Positions 33,354-43,213 of a stretch of 64,000 nucleotides of DNA are shown piece after piece (positions within the stretch are counted from its first letter, which is position 1; every line of letters starts with the position of its first letter). Origin of the DNA: Yersinia similis (lineage in GTDB: Bacteria > Pseudomonadota > Gammaproteobacteria > Enterobacterales > Enterobacteriaceae); the NCBI RefSeq assembly GCF_001053095.1, contig NZ_CGBP01000008.1, forward strand, positions 1 to 64,000, written 5' to 3'. Made by a program: the position numbers and the translations under genes. The notes below the pieces were generated by a model. The model had not been told where the DNA came from and did not search any database. It saw only the letters and a list, made by a program, of their open reading frames with translations.

Positions 33354-33390
33354 ACTTTTTTATGGGCTGCGTTCCTCATCGGGTAAACAT

Positions 33391-36072
33391 ATGTCTGACA
33401 ATCGCACCGAACACTCCCTATCGCTGACGCTCACATCCACTATTCCTGAGCAGCCCGCACTTCCCAGCACTTATCTTGATAGCGACATCAATTGCCCGAC
33501 ACTGAAGCAACGGCTTGAAGCTTTCCAGCGCTGGCAGGCAGAGGCATTTAATAGTGGCACCTGTGCCGAGGTATTAATTGCGGCACGCAGTGATTATATC
33601 GACCATCTATTACAGCGGTTGTGGACATTCTATGGTTTTGACAATGTGCCAGAAACAGCTCTGGTTGCGGTCGGTGGCTATGGGCGCGGCGAATTGCATC
33701 CATTATCAGATATTGATGTGTTAGTACTGAGTAAGCAGCGTCTGAATGATGAACATGCGCAACGAGTTGGCCAACTCATTACCTTATTGTGGGATTTGAA
33801 GCTGGAAGTTGGTCATAGTGTGCGCACACTGGAAGAGTGTTTGCTAGAAGGCCTCGCAGATTTAACCATAGCCACCAATATGATTGAGTCACGGCTGATT
33901 TGCGGTGATGTCGCCCTTTTTTTACAGATGCAAAAACATATTTTCAGTGACAGTTTCTGGCCCTCCCCTCAATTTTTCCATGCAAAAGTTGTTGAACAGC
34001 AAGAGCGTCATAAGCGCTATCACGGCACCAGCTATAATCTGGAACCCGATATCAAAAGTAGCCCCGGTGGATTACGGGATATCCACACATTACTCTGGGT
34101 TGCCCGTCGCCATTTTGGTGCCACATCGTTAAGTGAAATGGTTGATTTTGGTTTTCTCACCAACGCCGAGCGTAATGAACTGAATGAAAGCCAGAGTTTT
34201 TTATGGCGTATCCGTTTTGCGCTGCACCTGGTATTGACTCGCTACGATAACCGCCTGCTGTTTGATCGCCAACTGAGCGTTGCTCAACTTTTACGCTACG
34301 AAGGTGAAGGCAATGAGCCCGTTGAACATATGATGAAAGATTTCTATCGTATGACACGGCGTGTCAGTGAACTGAACAATATGCTGCTGCAATTATTTGA
34401 TGAAGCCATACTGGCGTTGGATGCGAATGAAAAGCCGCGCCCACTTGACGAAGAGTTTCAACTGCGGGGAGATTTAATTGATCTCCGTGATGAGAACCTA
34501 TTTGTTCGTCAGCCTGAAGCGATCATGCGGATGTTCTATCTGATGGTGCGTAATCAGGATATTAAAGGTATTTACTCCACCACTGTCCGGCGTTTGCGCC
34601 ATGCCCGTCGTCATCTGAAAGCCCCTTTATGTCACATTCCTGAAGCTCGTAAGCTGTTTATGGCCATTTTGCGCCACCCTGGTGCCGTTTCACGTGCGTT
34701 ACTGCCCATGCATCGTCACAGTGTTTTATGGGCCTATATGCCTCAATGGGGCAGTATTGTTGGTCAAATGCAATTTGACCTATTTCATGCTTATACGGTG
34801 GATGAACACACCATCCGGGTTTTGCTAAAAATTGAAAGCTTCGCGGATGAAGATACCCGGCCACGCCATCCACTCTGCGTCGAACTCTACCCTCGCCTAC
34901 CTCAGCCTGAATTACTGCTGCTGGCCGCACTGTTTCATGATATTGCCAAAGGGCGTGGCGGTGATCATTCAATACTGGGTGCCCACGACGCGGTGGAGTT
35001 TGCTGAACAGCATGGGCTTAATTCACGCGAATCCCAATTAGTCGCTTGGTTAGTTCGCTGCCATTTATTGATGTCAGTGACCGCCCAACGTAGGGATATT
35101 CAGGACCCGGCCGTTATTCAGCAATTTTCTACCGAAGTGCAAAGTGAAACGCGCCTGCGCTATCTGGTCAGCCTGACCGTGGCAGATATTTGCGCCACCA
35201 ATGAAAATCTATGGAATAGTTGGAAACAGAGCCTGTTACGCGAGCTTTACTTCGCGACCGAAAAACAGCTACGCCGCGGAATGCAAAATAGCCCTGATTT
35301 ACGTGAGCGAGTACGCCACCATCGCCTGCAAGCATTAGCTCTACTGCGGATGGATAATATTGATGAAGAGGCACTGCATCGTATCTGGAGCCGTTGCCGA
35401 GCGGATTACTTCCTACGCCACTCGCCAAATCAACTTGCCTGGCACGCCCGTCATTTGCTGGAGCACGACTCAACCAAACCGCTAGTCTTGGTCAGCCGTC
35501 AGGCTACCCGTGGTGGTACTGAAATATTTATCTGGAGCCCTGACCGCCCATCACTCTTTGCCGCCGTTGTTGGGGAGCTTGATCGCCGCAACTTGAGTGT
35601 CCACGACGCACAAATTTTCACCAATCGTGATGGTATGGCGATGGATACCTTTATTGTATTAGAGCCGGATGGCAGCCCGTTGGCACAGGATAGGCACCCA
35701 ATAATCAGCCATGCATTACAGCAAGCGATAAACCGGTCAGATTACCAACACCCGCCGCGGGTTAGGCGATTGTCACCTAAATTACGGCATTTCAGCGTAC
35801 CAACCGAAGCTAACTTCTTACCAACCCATAACGAGCGGCGTACTTATTTAGAGTTAATTGCGTTGGATCAACCGGGGCTACTGGCACGTGTTGGCAAAAT
35901 TTTTGCTGATTTGGGGTTATCACTGCACAGTGCACGGATCACCACTATCGGCGAGCGAGTAGAGGATTTATTTGTTTTAGCAGATAAAGATCGCCGTGCC
36001 CTGAGCCTTGAAACCCGTAGTGAATTAGCACAACGATTGGCAGATACTCTCAATCCAAACGATAAACTGTGA
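33391..36072 (+). CDS. glnD: Bifunctional uridylyltransferase/uridylyl-removing enzyme (PII)
   Basis: GlnD senses glutamine and uridylylates or deuridylylates PII (GlnB/GlnK), controlling nitrogen assimilation. I start at the ATG at 33391 (MSDNRTEHS), giving 893 aa. The open frame continues 57 codons upstream, but these come from the inserted repeat. The nucleotidyltransferase motif [16 protein letters not shown] is at 95-110, the HD motif (His516, Asp517) is in [14 protein letters not shown], and two ACT domains fill the last 200 residues. The ribosome site is weak. It follows map, with the repeat between. Confidence 0.96.
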   Translation: MSDNRTEHSLSLTLTSTIPEQPALPSTYLDSDINCPTLKQRLEAFQRWQAEAFNSGTCAEVLIAARSDYIDHLLQRLWTFYGFDNVPETALVAVGGYGRGELHPLSDIDVLVLSKQRLNDEHAQRVGQLITLLWDLKLEVGHSVRTLEECLLEGLADLTIATNMIESRLICGDVALFLQMQKHIFSDSFWPSPQFFHAKVVEQQERHKRYHGTSYNLEPDIKSSPGGLRDIHTLLWVARRHFGATSLSEMVDFGFLTNAERNELNESQSFLWRIRFALHLVLTRYDNRLLFDRQLSVAQLLRYEGEGNEPVEHMMKDFYRMTRRVSELNNMLLQLFDEAILALDANEKPRPLDEEFQLRGDLIDLRDENLFVRQPEAIMRMFYLMVRNQDIKGIYSTTVRRLRHARRHLKAPLCHIPEARKLFMAILRHPGAVSRALLPMHRHSVLWAYMPQWGSIVGQMQFDLFHAYTVDEHTIRVLLKIESFADEDTRPRHPLCVELYPRLPQPELLLLAALFHDIAKGRGGDHSILGAHDAVEFAEQHGLNSRESQLVAWLVRCHLLMSVTAQRRDIQDPAVIQQFSTEVQSETRLRYLVSLTVADICATNENLWNSWKQSLLRELYFATEKQLRRGMQNSPDLRERVRHHRLQALALLRMDNIDEEALHRIWSRCRADYFLRHSPNQLAWHARHLLEHDSTKPLVLVSRQATRGGTEIFIWSPDRPSLFAAVVGELDRRNLSVHDAQIFTNRDGMAMDTFIVLEPDGSPLAQDRHPIISHALQQAINRSDYQHPPRVRRLSPKLRHFSVPTEANFLPTHNERRTYLELIALDQPGLLARVGKIFADLGLSLHSARITTIGERVEDLFVLADKDRRALSLETRSELAQRLADTLNPNDKL

Positions 36073-36247
36073 TACAAATACCTTTTTAGTAATTAAAATT
36101 TCTTAAAGTTATTTTTTTACAATTCGCTTTTATTACGACTCATTTTTATTACAACCTATACCCCAGCGATTAGCGTTACAGGCAGCAGCGAATAACACTG
36201 TAATGTCAAGTAAGATAGGGTATATCGATATCAGGAAAGAGACCAAG

Positions 36248-37072
36248 ATGCAGCAACTACAAAACGTTATTGAAACCGCCTTCGAGCGCCGTGCAGACAT
36301 TACGCCAGCGAACGTAGACACCGTAACGCGCGAAGCGATTACCCATGTGATCGATTTATTGGATACCGGCGCTCTGCGCGTCGCAGAAAAAATTGATGGT
36401 CAGTGGGTAACACATCAGTGGCTGAAAAAAGCGGTACTACTTTCTTTCCGTATCAATGACAACCAAGTAATGGAAGGTGCCGAAACCCGTTACTATGACA
36501 AAGTGCCAATGAAATTCGCAGGCTATGATGAAGCGCGTTTCCAACGTGAAGGTTTCCGCGTTGTTCCACCTGCAACCGTGCGTAAAGGCGCGTTTATTGC
36601 CCGCAATACGGTGTTGATGCCTTCCTACGTCAATATCGGTGCTTTTGTTGATGAAGGCACCATGGTCGATACTTGGGCCACCGTCGGTTCTTGTGCGCAA
36701 ATCGGTAAAAACGTCCATCTATCTGGTGGTGTTGGTATTGGCGGCGTCTTGGAACCACTGCAAGCGAACCCAACCATTATCGAAGATAACTGCTTCGTAG
36801 GCGCACGCTCAGAAGTAGTTGAAGGGGTTATTGTCGAAGAAGGTTCTGTTATCTCCATGGGCGTGTTTATCGGTCAAAGCACCCGTATTTATGATCGTGA
36901 AACTGGCGAGGTCCATTATGGCCGTGTACCAGCAGGTTCAGTTGTCGTCTCAGGCAACTTGCCATCGAAAGACGGCAGCTATAGCTTGTACTGCGCGGTT
37001 ATCGTGAAAAAAGTTGACGCAAAAACTCGCAGTAAAGTCGGAATTAATGAGTTATTGCGCACCATCGATTAG
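36248..37072 (+). CDS. dapD: 2,3,4,5-tetrahydropyridine-2,6-dicarboxylate N-succinyltransferase
   Basis: DapD succinylates tetrahydrodipicolinate in the lysine/meso-diaminopimelate pathway. The ATG at 36248 has AGGAAAGAG upstream and begins [15 protein letters not shown]. It gives 274 aa, equal to E. coli, and the 15 upstream in-frame codons are excluded. A left-handed beta-helix of hexapeptide repeats spans about 100-240 ([21 protein letters not shown] and following). It is monocistronic, with its own terminator. Confidence 0.96.
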
Positions 37073-37081
37073 AATTAAGAG

Positions 37082-37108
37082 TAGCGGGCTAATCACCCGC
37101 TATTTTTT
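37082..37108 (+). terminator. dapD terminator
   Basis: TAGCGGG / CCCGCTA with loop CTAATCA is followed by TTTTTTC. It is a clear intrinsic terminator 10 bases after the dapD stop. Confidence 0.9.
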
Positions 37109-37188
37109 CACCTTGTATACCAAAGTCATTGGCGACATTTTCCGCCATAATAGAAAGCTGTGGAATATAAAATCAAAAGGGTGGCGTT

Positions 37189-37578
37189 ATGTATGACAAT
37201 CTAAAAAGTTTAGGCATCACACAACCAGAAGATGTCGATCGCTATAGCCTGCGCCAAGAGGCCAATAATGACATTCTGAAAATTTACTTCCGCAAAGATA
37301 AAGGGGAGTTTTTTGCCAAGAGTGTGAAATTCAAATATCCGCGCCAACGCAAGACTGTAGTATCTGATAATGCAGGCCATGGCTATAAAGAAATCAATGA
37401 AATCAACCCTAATCTACGCTATGTCATTGATGAGTTGGATCAGCTTTGTAAGCGTGATCAGATTGAAGTTGATTTGAAAAGAAAAATTCTGGATGACCTA
37501 CGTCACCTGGAAAGTGTTGTCACCAATAAGATTGCGGAAATTGAAGCTGATTTAGAAAAGCTCACCAATGGCCGCTAA
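37189..37578 (+). CDS. yaeH: DUF3461 family protein YaeH
   Basis: A 129-aa conserved gamma-proteobacterial protein of unknown function, close to E. coli YaeH throughout. It shares [25 protein letters not shown] and a C-terminal helical, coiled-coil-like stretch [20 protein letters not shown]. There is no signal peptide. It is downstream of dapD, as in E. coli, with its own leader. It is the last gene before the junction to the yqcA region. Confidence 0.92.
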   Translation: MYDNLKSLGITQPEDVDRYSLRQEANNDILKIYFRKDKGEFFAKSVKFKYPRQRKTVVSDNAGHGYKEINEINPNLRYVIDELDQLCKRDQIEVDLKRKILDDLRHLESVVTNKIAEIEADLEKLTNGR

Positions 37579-37612
37579 ATCAGGGTTGGCATAATAATCT
37601 CGGTAACCGAAT

Positions 37613-37645
37613 ACGTATTGTGACAACGAAAATTGCCACAATACG
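37613..37645. terminator. Inverted repeat between convergent yaeH and yqcA
   Basis: CGTATTGTG (37613-37621) pairs with CACAATACG (37637-37645). The pairing extends inward past one mismatch. It lies between two convergent stops and probably acts on both strands. No clear U-run is present, so termination strength is uncertain. Confidence 0.55.
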
Positions 37646-37667
37646 CAATAAAATCAATATATCAGCG

Positions 37668-38117
37668 TTACTGAAGCGAGTGACCCCATTGTTCCACCCA
37701 TGGGGCAGAAACAGCCTCTGGCTCAGAGTGCTCAATAGCATCAATCTCTAACCTTTCGCCAATCCGCACCGCACCCTGCTCTTGCAATAACTCATCGAAC
37801 GTACGCCCAGCACCACAGAAATTATCATAACTACTGTCGCCTAGCGCAATGACGCCATAGCGTAACTCGGGTTGGAACCCCACCTGCTCACGAACAGCGG
37901 CAAAAAGTGATGCGATACTATCCGGGAAATCGCCCTGCCCGGTGGTTGAGGTAATGATCAGAGCATAATGTTGGCGGTAATGCTGCCAGTCCTCTAACGT
38001 GCCTTCGTCAAATAACTTTACCTCATGCCCCTGATCTTTCAATATGTTCTCAGCTTCTTCTGCCACTAACAACGCATTACCGTAAACAGTACCAACAAAG
38101 ATCCCAACTTGAGCCAT
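37668..38117 (-). CDS. yqcA: Flavodoxin-like protein YqcA
   Basis: A 149-aa short-chain flavodoxin-domain protein that should bind FMN. The phosphate-binding [14 protein letters not shown] is at the N-terminus, [11 protein letters not shown] at about 57-67, and [14 protein letters not shown] at about 91-104. It is orthologous to E. coli YqcA. The redox partner is not known. It is the last gene of the yqcC-truC-yqcA operon. Confidence 0.93.
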   Translation of the reverse strand: MAQVGIFVGTVYGNALLVAEEAENILKDQGHEVKLFDEGTLEDWQHYRQHYALIITSTTGQGDFPDSIASLFAAVREQVGFQPELRYGVIALGDSSYDNFCGAGRTFDELLQEQGAVRIGERLEIDAIEHSEPEAVSAPWVEQWGHSLQ

Positions 38118-38144
38118 AAAAGATATTCCTTTGTAGCCAAAAAA

Positions 38145-38918
38145 TCATTCATTATCCTGACTGGTAGCCAGCGGAAACTCAACCCTTTCAAGATGAGGGG
38201 CGAGACCCGACCAGCCAAATTGTGACATCAACCCTTGCCAGGGTTCATCCCAACGAGCGCTGAGAGTAAGCACTTCATCGGTCACAGGGTGATTGAGGTG
38301 TAAATGACTGGCATGCAGCATTAACCGAGAACAACCAAAATGCTGAGCGACACCTCTGTTCTGACGTAAATCACCATGTGTACTGTCACCAATAATGGGG
38401 TGACGGATATGAGCCATATGCCGACGCAACTGGTGCTTACGGCCCGTTTCCGGTTTCAATGCCACCAAGCTATAGCGAGCGGTTTCATAGCGGCCAATCG
38501 CCAAAGGAACTTCCACTTGCGCTAATGCTTCATAATGGCTGACAGAAGGCTGTGGAGCCTTATCAGACTTAGCAAACTTATCCGCTATTTTATCCAGCTC
38601 TTCGGCCATCGCATAATCAACGGTGCCACCTTCCAATACATATCCGCGCACCACCGCATGATACGTTTTCTGAATCTGGTGTTGCTCAAATTGCAACGAC
38701 AACATACGAGCCACATCACTGGACAATGCCATGAGTAATACGCCTGATGTCGGGCGATCAAGGCGATGAACGGTATAAACATGCTGACCAATCTGATCGC
38801 GCACCGTTTGCATAACAAATACCGTTTCATTACGGTCCAACCAACTACGATGCACTAACCAGCCGGCAGGCTTATTCACCGCAACGATATGTTCATCTTG
38901 ATAGATAATTTCCAGCAT
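38145..38918 (-). CDS. truC: tRNA pseudouridine(65) synthase TruC
   Basis: TruC makes pseudouridine 65 in tRNA-Ile1 and tRNA-Asp. The 257-aa RluA-family enzyme has the catalytic HRLDRPTSGV motif with Asp54, exactly where E. coli has it. Its ATG overlaps the yqcC stop by one base (TAATG). yqcA follows 27 bases later. Confidence 0.95.
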   Translation of the reverse strand: MLEIIYQDEHIVAVNKPAGWLVHRSWLDRNETVFVMQTVRDQIGQHVYTVHRLDRPTSGVLLMALSSDVARMLSLQFEQHQIQKTYHAVVRGYVLEGGTVDYAMAEELDKIADKFAKSDKAPQPSVSHYEALAQVEVPLAIGRYETARYSLVALKPETGRKHQLRRHMAHIRHPIIGDSTHGDLRQNRGVAQHFGCSRLMLHASHLHLNHPVTDEVLTLSARWDEPWQGLMSQFGWSGLAPHLERVEFPLATSQDNE

Positions 38919-39250
38919 TATTCACTTTCTTTATTCAACAGATCGTCAAGGCACCGTAATTGTGCCAGAAGCGCCGAGTAATCTGGCCGCCCATTACCGC
39001 TCAGAGCCTCTTCAAAATACGGCGTAATGGCAAAACGGGTGGGAAACGGGCTATTTAGCTCCAGTAATGCATACATCCGGGGGATAAACACCCACTGTAG
39101 CCACTGCTCTGCCGCCATAGTATCAATACTAAAAGGCTCGTTACTCTCAAAAGCTTCTGCTTCCGGTGGGGCGACTTGCCAGAGGTCAGCCTCCCGCATG
39201 GCAAACTCAATATCCTGTAAGCTTTGACGCACCCTATTTTCTGTATTCAT
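38918..39250 (-). CDS. yqcC: YqcC family protein, DUF446
   Basis: A 110-aa protein of unknown function, the first gene of yqcC-truC-yqcA. The conserved block MAAEQWLQWVFIPRMYALLE matches E. coli YqcC. I choose the second of two adjacent ATGs (39250), about 7 bases after GAGAG. The longer in-frame start at 39295 adds 15 non-family residues. Upstream lies csrB, transcribed in the same direction. Confidence 0.88.
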   Translation of the reverse strand: MNTENRVRQSLQDIEFAMREADLWQVAPPEAEAFESNEPFSIDTMAAEQWLQWVFIPRMYALLELNSPFPTRFAITPYFEEALSGNGRPDYSALLAQLRCLDDLLNKESE

Positions 39251-39378
39251 CATTATGCTCTCAACCCAAAAATTACTACTTACCGGCACCTTCAACGGTG
39301 GGCAAGCATATCATTGAAGGGAGAATATGCCCAAATTAACACCATCGTCAATTGGTTCAAGTAACACAAGATCTATAC

Positions 39379-39738
39379 AAAAAAAGGGGTACTGTTTTAC
39401 CAGTACCCCTCAATTCGTTTTATAGCAATCCAGCTAAAATTGATGCTCCCTGCTCAATCCCTGAAAACTTTTCCGTATGGTTATACTAACCAGCAATCCA
39501 TCGCAATGTTATACACCATCCCGGCGTTAATCCTTAGGTTATCCTAACCCACCAATCATCCTGAACTGGCTCTCAATCTCCATCCTGGAGGTGTCCCTTG
39601 TTTCATCCTGAAACGTCCCTTCACTCGTCCTAAGCAGTCCCTGTGTTCTTCATCCTGAAGCCACATCTTCCAGATGCGTTCCTTCTCCGCCAGATCCTAT
39701 CCAGCGAGTAAAGGATCGCTTAATCTGCCAAGCGAGAC
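39379..39738 (-). ncRNA. csrB: CsrB small RNA, sponge for CsrA
   Basis: CsrB sequesters the translation regulator CsrA through many GGA-containing loops. On the minus strand I count 22 GGA triplets in about 360 bases, many as CAGGAUG or AGGGA and several flanked by short inverted arms. It ends in a strong terminator, AGGGGTACTG / CAGTACCCCT with loop GTAAAA and then seven T (to 39379). The position between syd and yqcC is the same as in E. coli. The start near 39738 is inferred from a -10 TACACT (39749-39744) with no good -35, consistent with activator dependence. It fills most of the 675-base gap between yqcC and syd. Confidence 0.93.
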
Positions 39739-39874
39739 AAGGTAGTGTAACAATAATGATGTATATACTTTTACATATGAAAAAATGAATATTTATAACG
39801 AAATGATTTTATTGGATATAAATCTAATACAAGAATTTTACATAGAAAGAATAGAAGTGATGTCTCACAGCTGG

Positions 39875-39892
39875 TGTGAGAGATCTCGCACA
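39875..39892 (-). promoter_or_regulatory. UvrY/GacA-type activator box upstream of csrB
   Basis: TGTGAGAGATCTCGCACA is a near-palindrome that agrees with the known GacA/UvrY consensus TGTAAGAGATCTCTTACA at all but three or four positions. It lies about 135 bases upstream of the csrB start. This indicates control of CsrB by BarA-UvrY. A second, weaker related sequence (TGTCTCACAG) lies at 39861. Confidence 0.8.
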
Positions 39893-39925
39893 CCAGTAAC
39901 ACACGAAGGAGCGAAAACTATGATG

Positions 39926-40477
39926 TTACTCAGGCAATACCGGTCGTAATGCATCTAAGAAGTGACTGAGCGTTGAAGCCAACAGTATGCGTTTGTCACT
40001 ACCAAATTGCTCCAAAACAACATTCCCGCTAACGTTACACAATGAAGCCATCGTCATTTCCGACGAAGTGGTCGCTAAAAATAACGTTGGCGAGAGCTTT
40101 AACCTTTTCTGTGTAACTAAGTGGCCAATCAGATTTTCCTGTAAACGGATAAAATCATCCTCACTCCACACTTGCAACAATGTAAAACGGTGGTCTCCCA
40201 AATCGGCCATCATATCGCCAGCATATTGCTGAGTATAAAAATCATGAATATCGGGATGTAACTGAATCTCCAACGCCCGTTCAATATTGGCCAACGTCGC
40301 TTCTGGCAGAAATGCCTGAGGCTGCCAAAATACCTGATCCTCCCCCGTCTCCACAATACAAGGTGAAGGAACGCCATATAGCTCTTTACTGGCAGGCAGA
40401 TGCCCGGTTTGCTGCTGCCATAAATCAATATAACGTTGAGTAAAACTGCAAAGTGCCGTTGAAACATTCAAATCCAT
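39926..40477 (-). CDS. syd: SecY-interacting protein Syd
   Basis: Syd is a peripheral inner-membrane protein that binds SecY and may check the integrity of the SecYEG translocon. The 183-aa acidic product aligns with E. coli Syd, sharing [26 protein letters not shown] and the C-terminal [13 protein letters not shown]. No membrane segment is visible, as expected. It is divergent from queF. Confidence 0.94.
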   Translation of the reverse strand: MDLNVSTALCSFTQRYIDLWQQQTGHLPASKELYGVPSPCIVETGEDQVFWQPQAFLPEATLANIERALEIQLHPDIHDFYTQQYAGDMMADLGDHRFTLLQVWSEDDFIRLQENLIGHLVTQKRLKLSPTLFLATTSSEMTMASLCNVSGNVVLEQFGSDKRILLASTLSHFLDALRPVLPE

Positions 40478-40608
40478 TCTTATTCTCAGTATAGCGGCGG
40501 CTTGCCCTGCATCTGAGTGGTAACTGGCTCCACCTCAGAAATACAGTTAAGTGCGGCATAAATTGATAAACTAGCGCTATTGTACCGATCTCTCATCAAG
40601 GGAACAGC

Positions 40609-41454
40609 ATGTCTTCGTATCAAAACCACAAGGCGCTGGCGGAACTGACGCTGGGCAAACCAACGGCTTACTGCGACCACTATAACGCCACACTGTTGCA
40701 GGCTGTACCACGCAGCATGAACCGTGAACCGCTTGGCCTATATCCAGACAATTTACCATTCCATGGTGCTGATATTTGGACGCTATATGAATTGTCTTGG
40801 CTAAACAGTAATGGCCTGCCTCAAGTTGCCGTTGGCGAAATAAGCTTAAACGCAGATAGCATCAATCTGATCGAGTCAAAAAGCTTTAAACTTTATCTCA
40901 ACAGTTTTAACCAAACTGTTTTTGCCGATAAAGAAAGCGTGCGGATGACCTTACAACGGGATCTGGCTACCTGTGCTCAAGGTAACGTCAGTGTCGCACT
41001 GTATGATCTGGATGAAATAACGGGCCAACCCATCGCCAATTTCAATGGCGAATGTCTGGATAAACAAGATATTCGTATCGATAGCTATGAGTTCAATGCT
41101 GATTACCTGCAAGGTGCAGCGGGTAAAGATCATGTGGAGGAGAGCCTGGTCAGCCATTTGCTAAAATCTAACTGCCTGATTACCCATCAGCCAGATTGGG
41201 GCTCAGTACAAATTCACTACTGCGGCCCACAGATTGACCACAAGGCACTGCTGCGCTATCTGGTCTCTTTCCGCCACCACAATGAGTTTCATGAACAATG
41301 TGTAGAGCGCATTTTTAACGACATTATGCGTTTTTGTCAGCCAGAAACATTAACCGTTTATGCCCGTTATACCCGTAGAGGCGGGCTGGATATCAATCCA
41401 TGGCGTTCCAACACAGATTTTGTACCGCTAACCGGCCGCCTGGCACGGCAATAA
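40609..41454 (+). CDS. queF: NADPH-dependent 7-cyano-7-deazaguanine reductase QueF
   Basis: QueF reduces preQ0 to preQ1 in queuosine biosynthesis. The 281-aa bimodular (YqcD-type) tunnelling-fold enzyme has the NADPH-binding motif [15 protein letters not shown] in the N-terminal half. Its nucleophile Cys189, which forms the thioimide, lies in [15 protein letters not shown]. The final [26 protein letters not shown] matches the family. It is divergent from syd, and ppnN lies downstream. Confidence 0.96.
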   Translation: MSSYQNHKALAELTLGKPTAYCDHYNATLLQAVPRSMNREPLGLYPDNLPFHGADIWTLYELSWLNSNGLPQVAVGEISLNADSINLIESKSFKLYLNSFNQTVFADKESVRMTLQRDLATCAQGNVSVALYDLDEITGQPIANFNGECLDKQDIRIDSYEFNADYLQGAAGKDHVEESLVSHLLKSNCLITHQPDWGSVQIHYCGPQIDHKALLRYLVSFRHHNEFHEQCVERIFNDIMRFCQPETLTVYARYTRRGGLDINPWRSNTDFVPLTGRLARQ

Positions 41455-41559
41455 ATGCGCGCCTGTGCGCAATATTACCGCTCACTGCACGTTAGTATTG
41501 GTAAAAAAAGAAAGACAACGTTAAGGTTAATTACAGTATTTTACAGCCTTTTCTGCTGT

Positions 41560-41589
41560 CCTACAGTGATACACCCTACAGTGATACAC
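41560..41589. repeat. Perfect 15-bp tandem duplication upstream of ppnN
   Basis: CCTACAGTGATACAC occurs twice head to tail (41560-41574 and 41575-41589). A small CCCC-TTCA-GGGG hairpin (41597-41608) follows directly, and then the AAGGAG ribosome site. The duplication may be recent. Confidence 0.85.
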
Positions 41590-41621
41590 GGAATACCCCC
41601 TTCAGGGGCAAAGGAGTCATT

Positions 41622-42986
41622 TTGATTACACATGTCAGCCCGCTCGGCTCAATGGATCTGTTATCACAGCTCGAAGTGGATATGCTCAAACGTACAGCCA
41701 GCAGTGACTTGTACCGTTTATTCCGCAATTGTTCATTGGCAGTTCTCAATTCAGGTAGCCTGACCGATAACAGCAAAGAGTTGTTATCTCGCAATGAAAC
41801 CTTTGATATCAACGTACTTCGCCGTGAGCGAGGAGTTAAACTTGAGTTGGTCAACCCGCCAGAACATGCGTTTGTTGACGGTAAAATTATTCGCTCATTA
41901 CAAGCAAACCTGTTCGCGGTATTACGCGATATCTTATTTGTAAATGGTCAAATCGTCAGTGCGAACAACTTCCAGCATTTGAATATGGAAAGCTCCAGTC
42001 ATTTAACTAACCTGGTCTTTTCTATTTTACGTAATGCCCGTGCCCTACATATTGATGAAGAACCCAATATGGTCGTGTGCTGGGGAGGGCACTCAATTAA
42101 TGAAACTGAGTATCTGTATGCCCGTAAAGTGGGCAGCCAACTCGGTTTGCGTGAATTAAATATCTGCACCGGCTGTGGGCCAGGCGCGATGGAAGCCCCG
42201 ATGAAAGGTGCTGCTGTCGGGCATGCTCAGCAACATTACAAAAAAGGCCGTTTTATCGGTATGACAGAACCGTCCATTATCGCTGCAGAACCACCAAATC
42301 CTCTGGTCAATGAACTGGTTATCATGCCGGATATTGAAAAGCGGCTGGAGGCCTTCGTCCGTATTGCTCACGGCATCATTATTTTCCCAGGCGGAGTGGG
42401 TACAGCAGAAGAATTACTCTATCTATTAGGGATTTTGATGAATCCGGAGAATAGTGAGCAAGTACTGCCACTGATTTTAACCGGGCCCAAAGAGAGTGCG
42501 GATTACTTCAAAGTAGTGGATGAGTTCATCATGAATACTCTGGGTGATAGCGCTCGTAAATACTACCAGATAATTATTGATGATCCGGACGAAGTTGCCC
42601 GTCAGATGAAGAAAGCGATGCCATTGGTGAAAGAGTATCGCCGTAATACTGGCGATGCTTATAGCTTCAACTGGTCTATTCGTATTGAACCAGACTTACA
42701 GCATCCGTTCGAACCAAACCATGAAAATATGGCTAATCTGGATCTGTCTCATAATCAACCACCGGAGAAACTGGCCGCAGCATTACGCCGGGCATTTTCT
42801 GGGATTGTGGCAGGTAATGTCAAGGAGGTTGGCATTCATGCTATTGAAGCTCATGGGCCATTTAAACTACATGGCGACCCGCAATTGATGAAGCAAATGG
42901 ACCGCCTACTGCAAGATTTTATTGCTCAACATCGGATGAAGTTGCCAGGTAGCGCCTATACACCTTGCTATGAAATTTGTAGTTGA
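41622..42986 (+). CDS. ppnN: Pyrimidine/purine nucleotide 5'-monophosphate nucleosidase PpnN
   Basis: PpnN (YgdH) cleaves nucleotide monophosphates to base and ribose-5-phosphate and is stimulated by (p)ppGpp. The 454-aa protein has the LOG-family core: [33 protein letters not shown] and PGGVGTAEE (about 256-264). N- and C-terminal regulatory domains flank it. The start is TTG with AAGGAG six bases upstream. It gives the same 454-aa length and N-terminus ([11 protein letters not shown]) as E. coli, so TTG is well supported. A small hairpin just before the ribosome site could limit translation. Confidence 0.95.
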   Translation: MITHVSPLGSMDLLSQLEVDMLKRTASSDLYRLFRNCSLAVLNSGSLTDNSKELLSRNETFDINVLRRERGVKLELVNPPEHAFVDGKIIRSLQANLFAVLRDILFVNGQIVSANNFQHLNMESSSHLTNLVFSILRNARALHIDEEPNMVVCWGGHSINETEYLYARKVGSQLGLRELNICTGCGPGAMEAPMKGAAVGHAQQHYKKGRFIGMTEPSIIAAEPPNPLVNELVIMPDIEKRLEAFVRIAHGIIIFPGGVGTAEELLYLLGILMNPENSEQVLPLILTGPKESADYFKVVDEFIMNTLGDSARKYYQIIIDDPDEVARQMKKAMPLVKEYRRNTGDAYSFNWSIRIEPDLQHPFEPNHENMANLDLSHNQPPEKLAAALRRAFSGIVAGNVKEVGIHAIEAHGPFKLHGDPQLMKQMDRLLQDFIAQHRMKLPGSAYTPCYEICS

Positions 42987-43020
42987 TGAATAGATAATAG
43001 TATTTGATGAATAGATAAAC

Positions 43021-43139
43021 TGTACCCAAAGTAATTGAAGTTGTAGTGAGGCAGCAAATAGCGGCCTCGTAGAGGCAAGGCCTATAAATAGGCCGAGTAA
43101 CGAGAGCTGCTGCAACGCTACAACGTCAAATAAGAAGGG
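43021..43139. repeat. Diverged palindromic intergenic repeat between ppnN and xni
   Basis: The left end TACCCAAAGTAATTGAAGTT and right end CTGCAACGCTACAACGTCAA are imperfect inverted relatives. The centre holds a hairpin (GGCCTC / GAGGC, and AGGCCTATAAATAGGCC). It resembles the 11781 element at the termini but has a different core. It occupies the place where E. coli has sdaCB. Confidence 0.6.
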
Positions 43140-43213
43140 AATTCACTGGGTGACTAACGTTGCCCAACATTACTCTGGCTTAATGACTATTCAGCCCTTA
43201 CATAAAACAGGTT

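Noticed and set aside
39296-39925. Possible CRISPR-like spaced repeats (CATCCTGAA motifs)
   Set aside because: The repeated TCCTGA-type motifs have irregular spacing and belong to CsrB as GGA-containing loops on the minus strand.
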